NCBI RefSeq assembly: GCF_001949145.1
Contig: NW_019091412.1
Location: forward strand, 1,550,891-1,594,712
DNA: 43,822 bases
Direction of reading: 5' to 3'
From: Acanthaster planci
Taxonomy: Eukaryota; Echinodermata; Asteroidea; Valvatida; Acanthasteridae
The position numbers were made by a program, and so were the translations under genes. The notes beneath the pieces are model-generated. The model worked only from the letters and a program-made list of their open reading frames with translations. It was not told the origin of the DNA and ran no database searches. This document shows, in pieces, positions 43,620-43,822 of this stretch (position 1 is the first letter of the stretch; every line of letters begins with the position of its first letter).

Positions 43620-43822
43620 GATTTCTCATTGAAGGGTTTTGTGTTGGTCTTGTGATGGTATTGTGTTGGTCTTGTGATGGTCTTGTGATAGTCTTGCGAT
43701 GGTCTTGTGTTGGTCTTGTGATGGTCTTGTGATGGTCTTGTGTTGGTCTTGTGATGGTTTTGTGATAGTCTTGCAATGGTCTTGTGATGGTCTTGTGATG
43801 GTCTTGAGATGGTCTTGCAATG
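43620..43822. repeat. Minisatellite of TGGTCTTGTGA units to the window end
   Basis: At least 15 imperfect 11-12 bp units (TGGTCTTGTGA, TGGTCTTGTGT, TAGTCTTGCGA) starting inside the donor region of the last exon and continuing out of the window. Same core word as the minisatellite at 22413-22520. Overlapping frames rich in HKTITRP-type repeats are artefacts. Confidence 0.9.

Noticed and set aside
43555-43820. Minus-strand ORFs rich in HKTITRPTQD
   Set aside because: Antisense of a real cadherin exon and of the terminal minisatellite.
22413-43822. CRISPR-like arrays
   Set aside because: The regular repeats are short minisatellites without unique spacers, in animal intronic DNA.

Overview
This is a window of draft animal nuclear DNA. 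It has AT-rich introns of roughly 0.2-1.2 kb, GT-AG splice sites throughout, a run of N at 10091-10302, many dispersed foldback elements, and frequent ACATGTA/TACATGTA words. Domain content and repeat style suggest a marine invertebrate, possibly a non-vertebrate deuterostome, but nothing seen fixes the species. There is no bacterial gene, operon, CRISPR array or rRNA.

Layout. (1) 1-1140: a decayed Penelope-like reverse transcriptase. (2) 3246-7869, minus strand: an 11-exon gene for a Cys-rich, acidic-tailed protein of about 417 residues that I cannot name. All splice phases agree. (3) 7900-11440: no gene seen; foldback elements (one with 45-bp terminal inverted repeats and a TTA duplication, PIF/Harbinger-like), local duplications and the assembly gap. 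(4) 11480-17251, plus strand: three phase-consistent exons encoding a possible 48-residue protein. Its stop codon lies 31 nt before the ATG of the next gene, inside what looks like the same exon. (5) 17283-43615, plus strand, running off the window: a very large secreted or membrane-ectodomain gene. I resolved 43 coding exons giving 1565 residues with an unbroken frame: signal peptide, LRRNT, about 37 leucine-rich repeats mostly on one exon each, LRRCT, a fibronectin-III-like domain, a fibro-slime domain and the start of a cadherin repeat. The 3' part of the gene is outside the window.

The introns of the large gene hold MITE-like foldback elements, recurring dispersed repeats and several minisatellites. 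The most interesting items are the LRR/fibro-slime/cadherin combination, the uniform phase-2 exon array, the possible spliced small ORF just upstream, and the unidentified minus-strand Cys-rich gene. All gene models were assembled by eye from splice consensus and frame continuity; no database search was possible.
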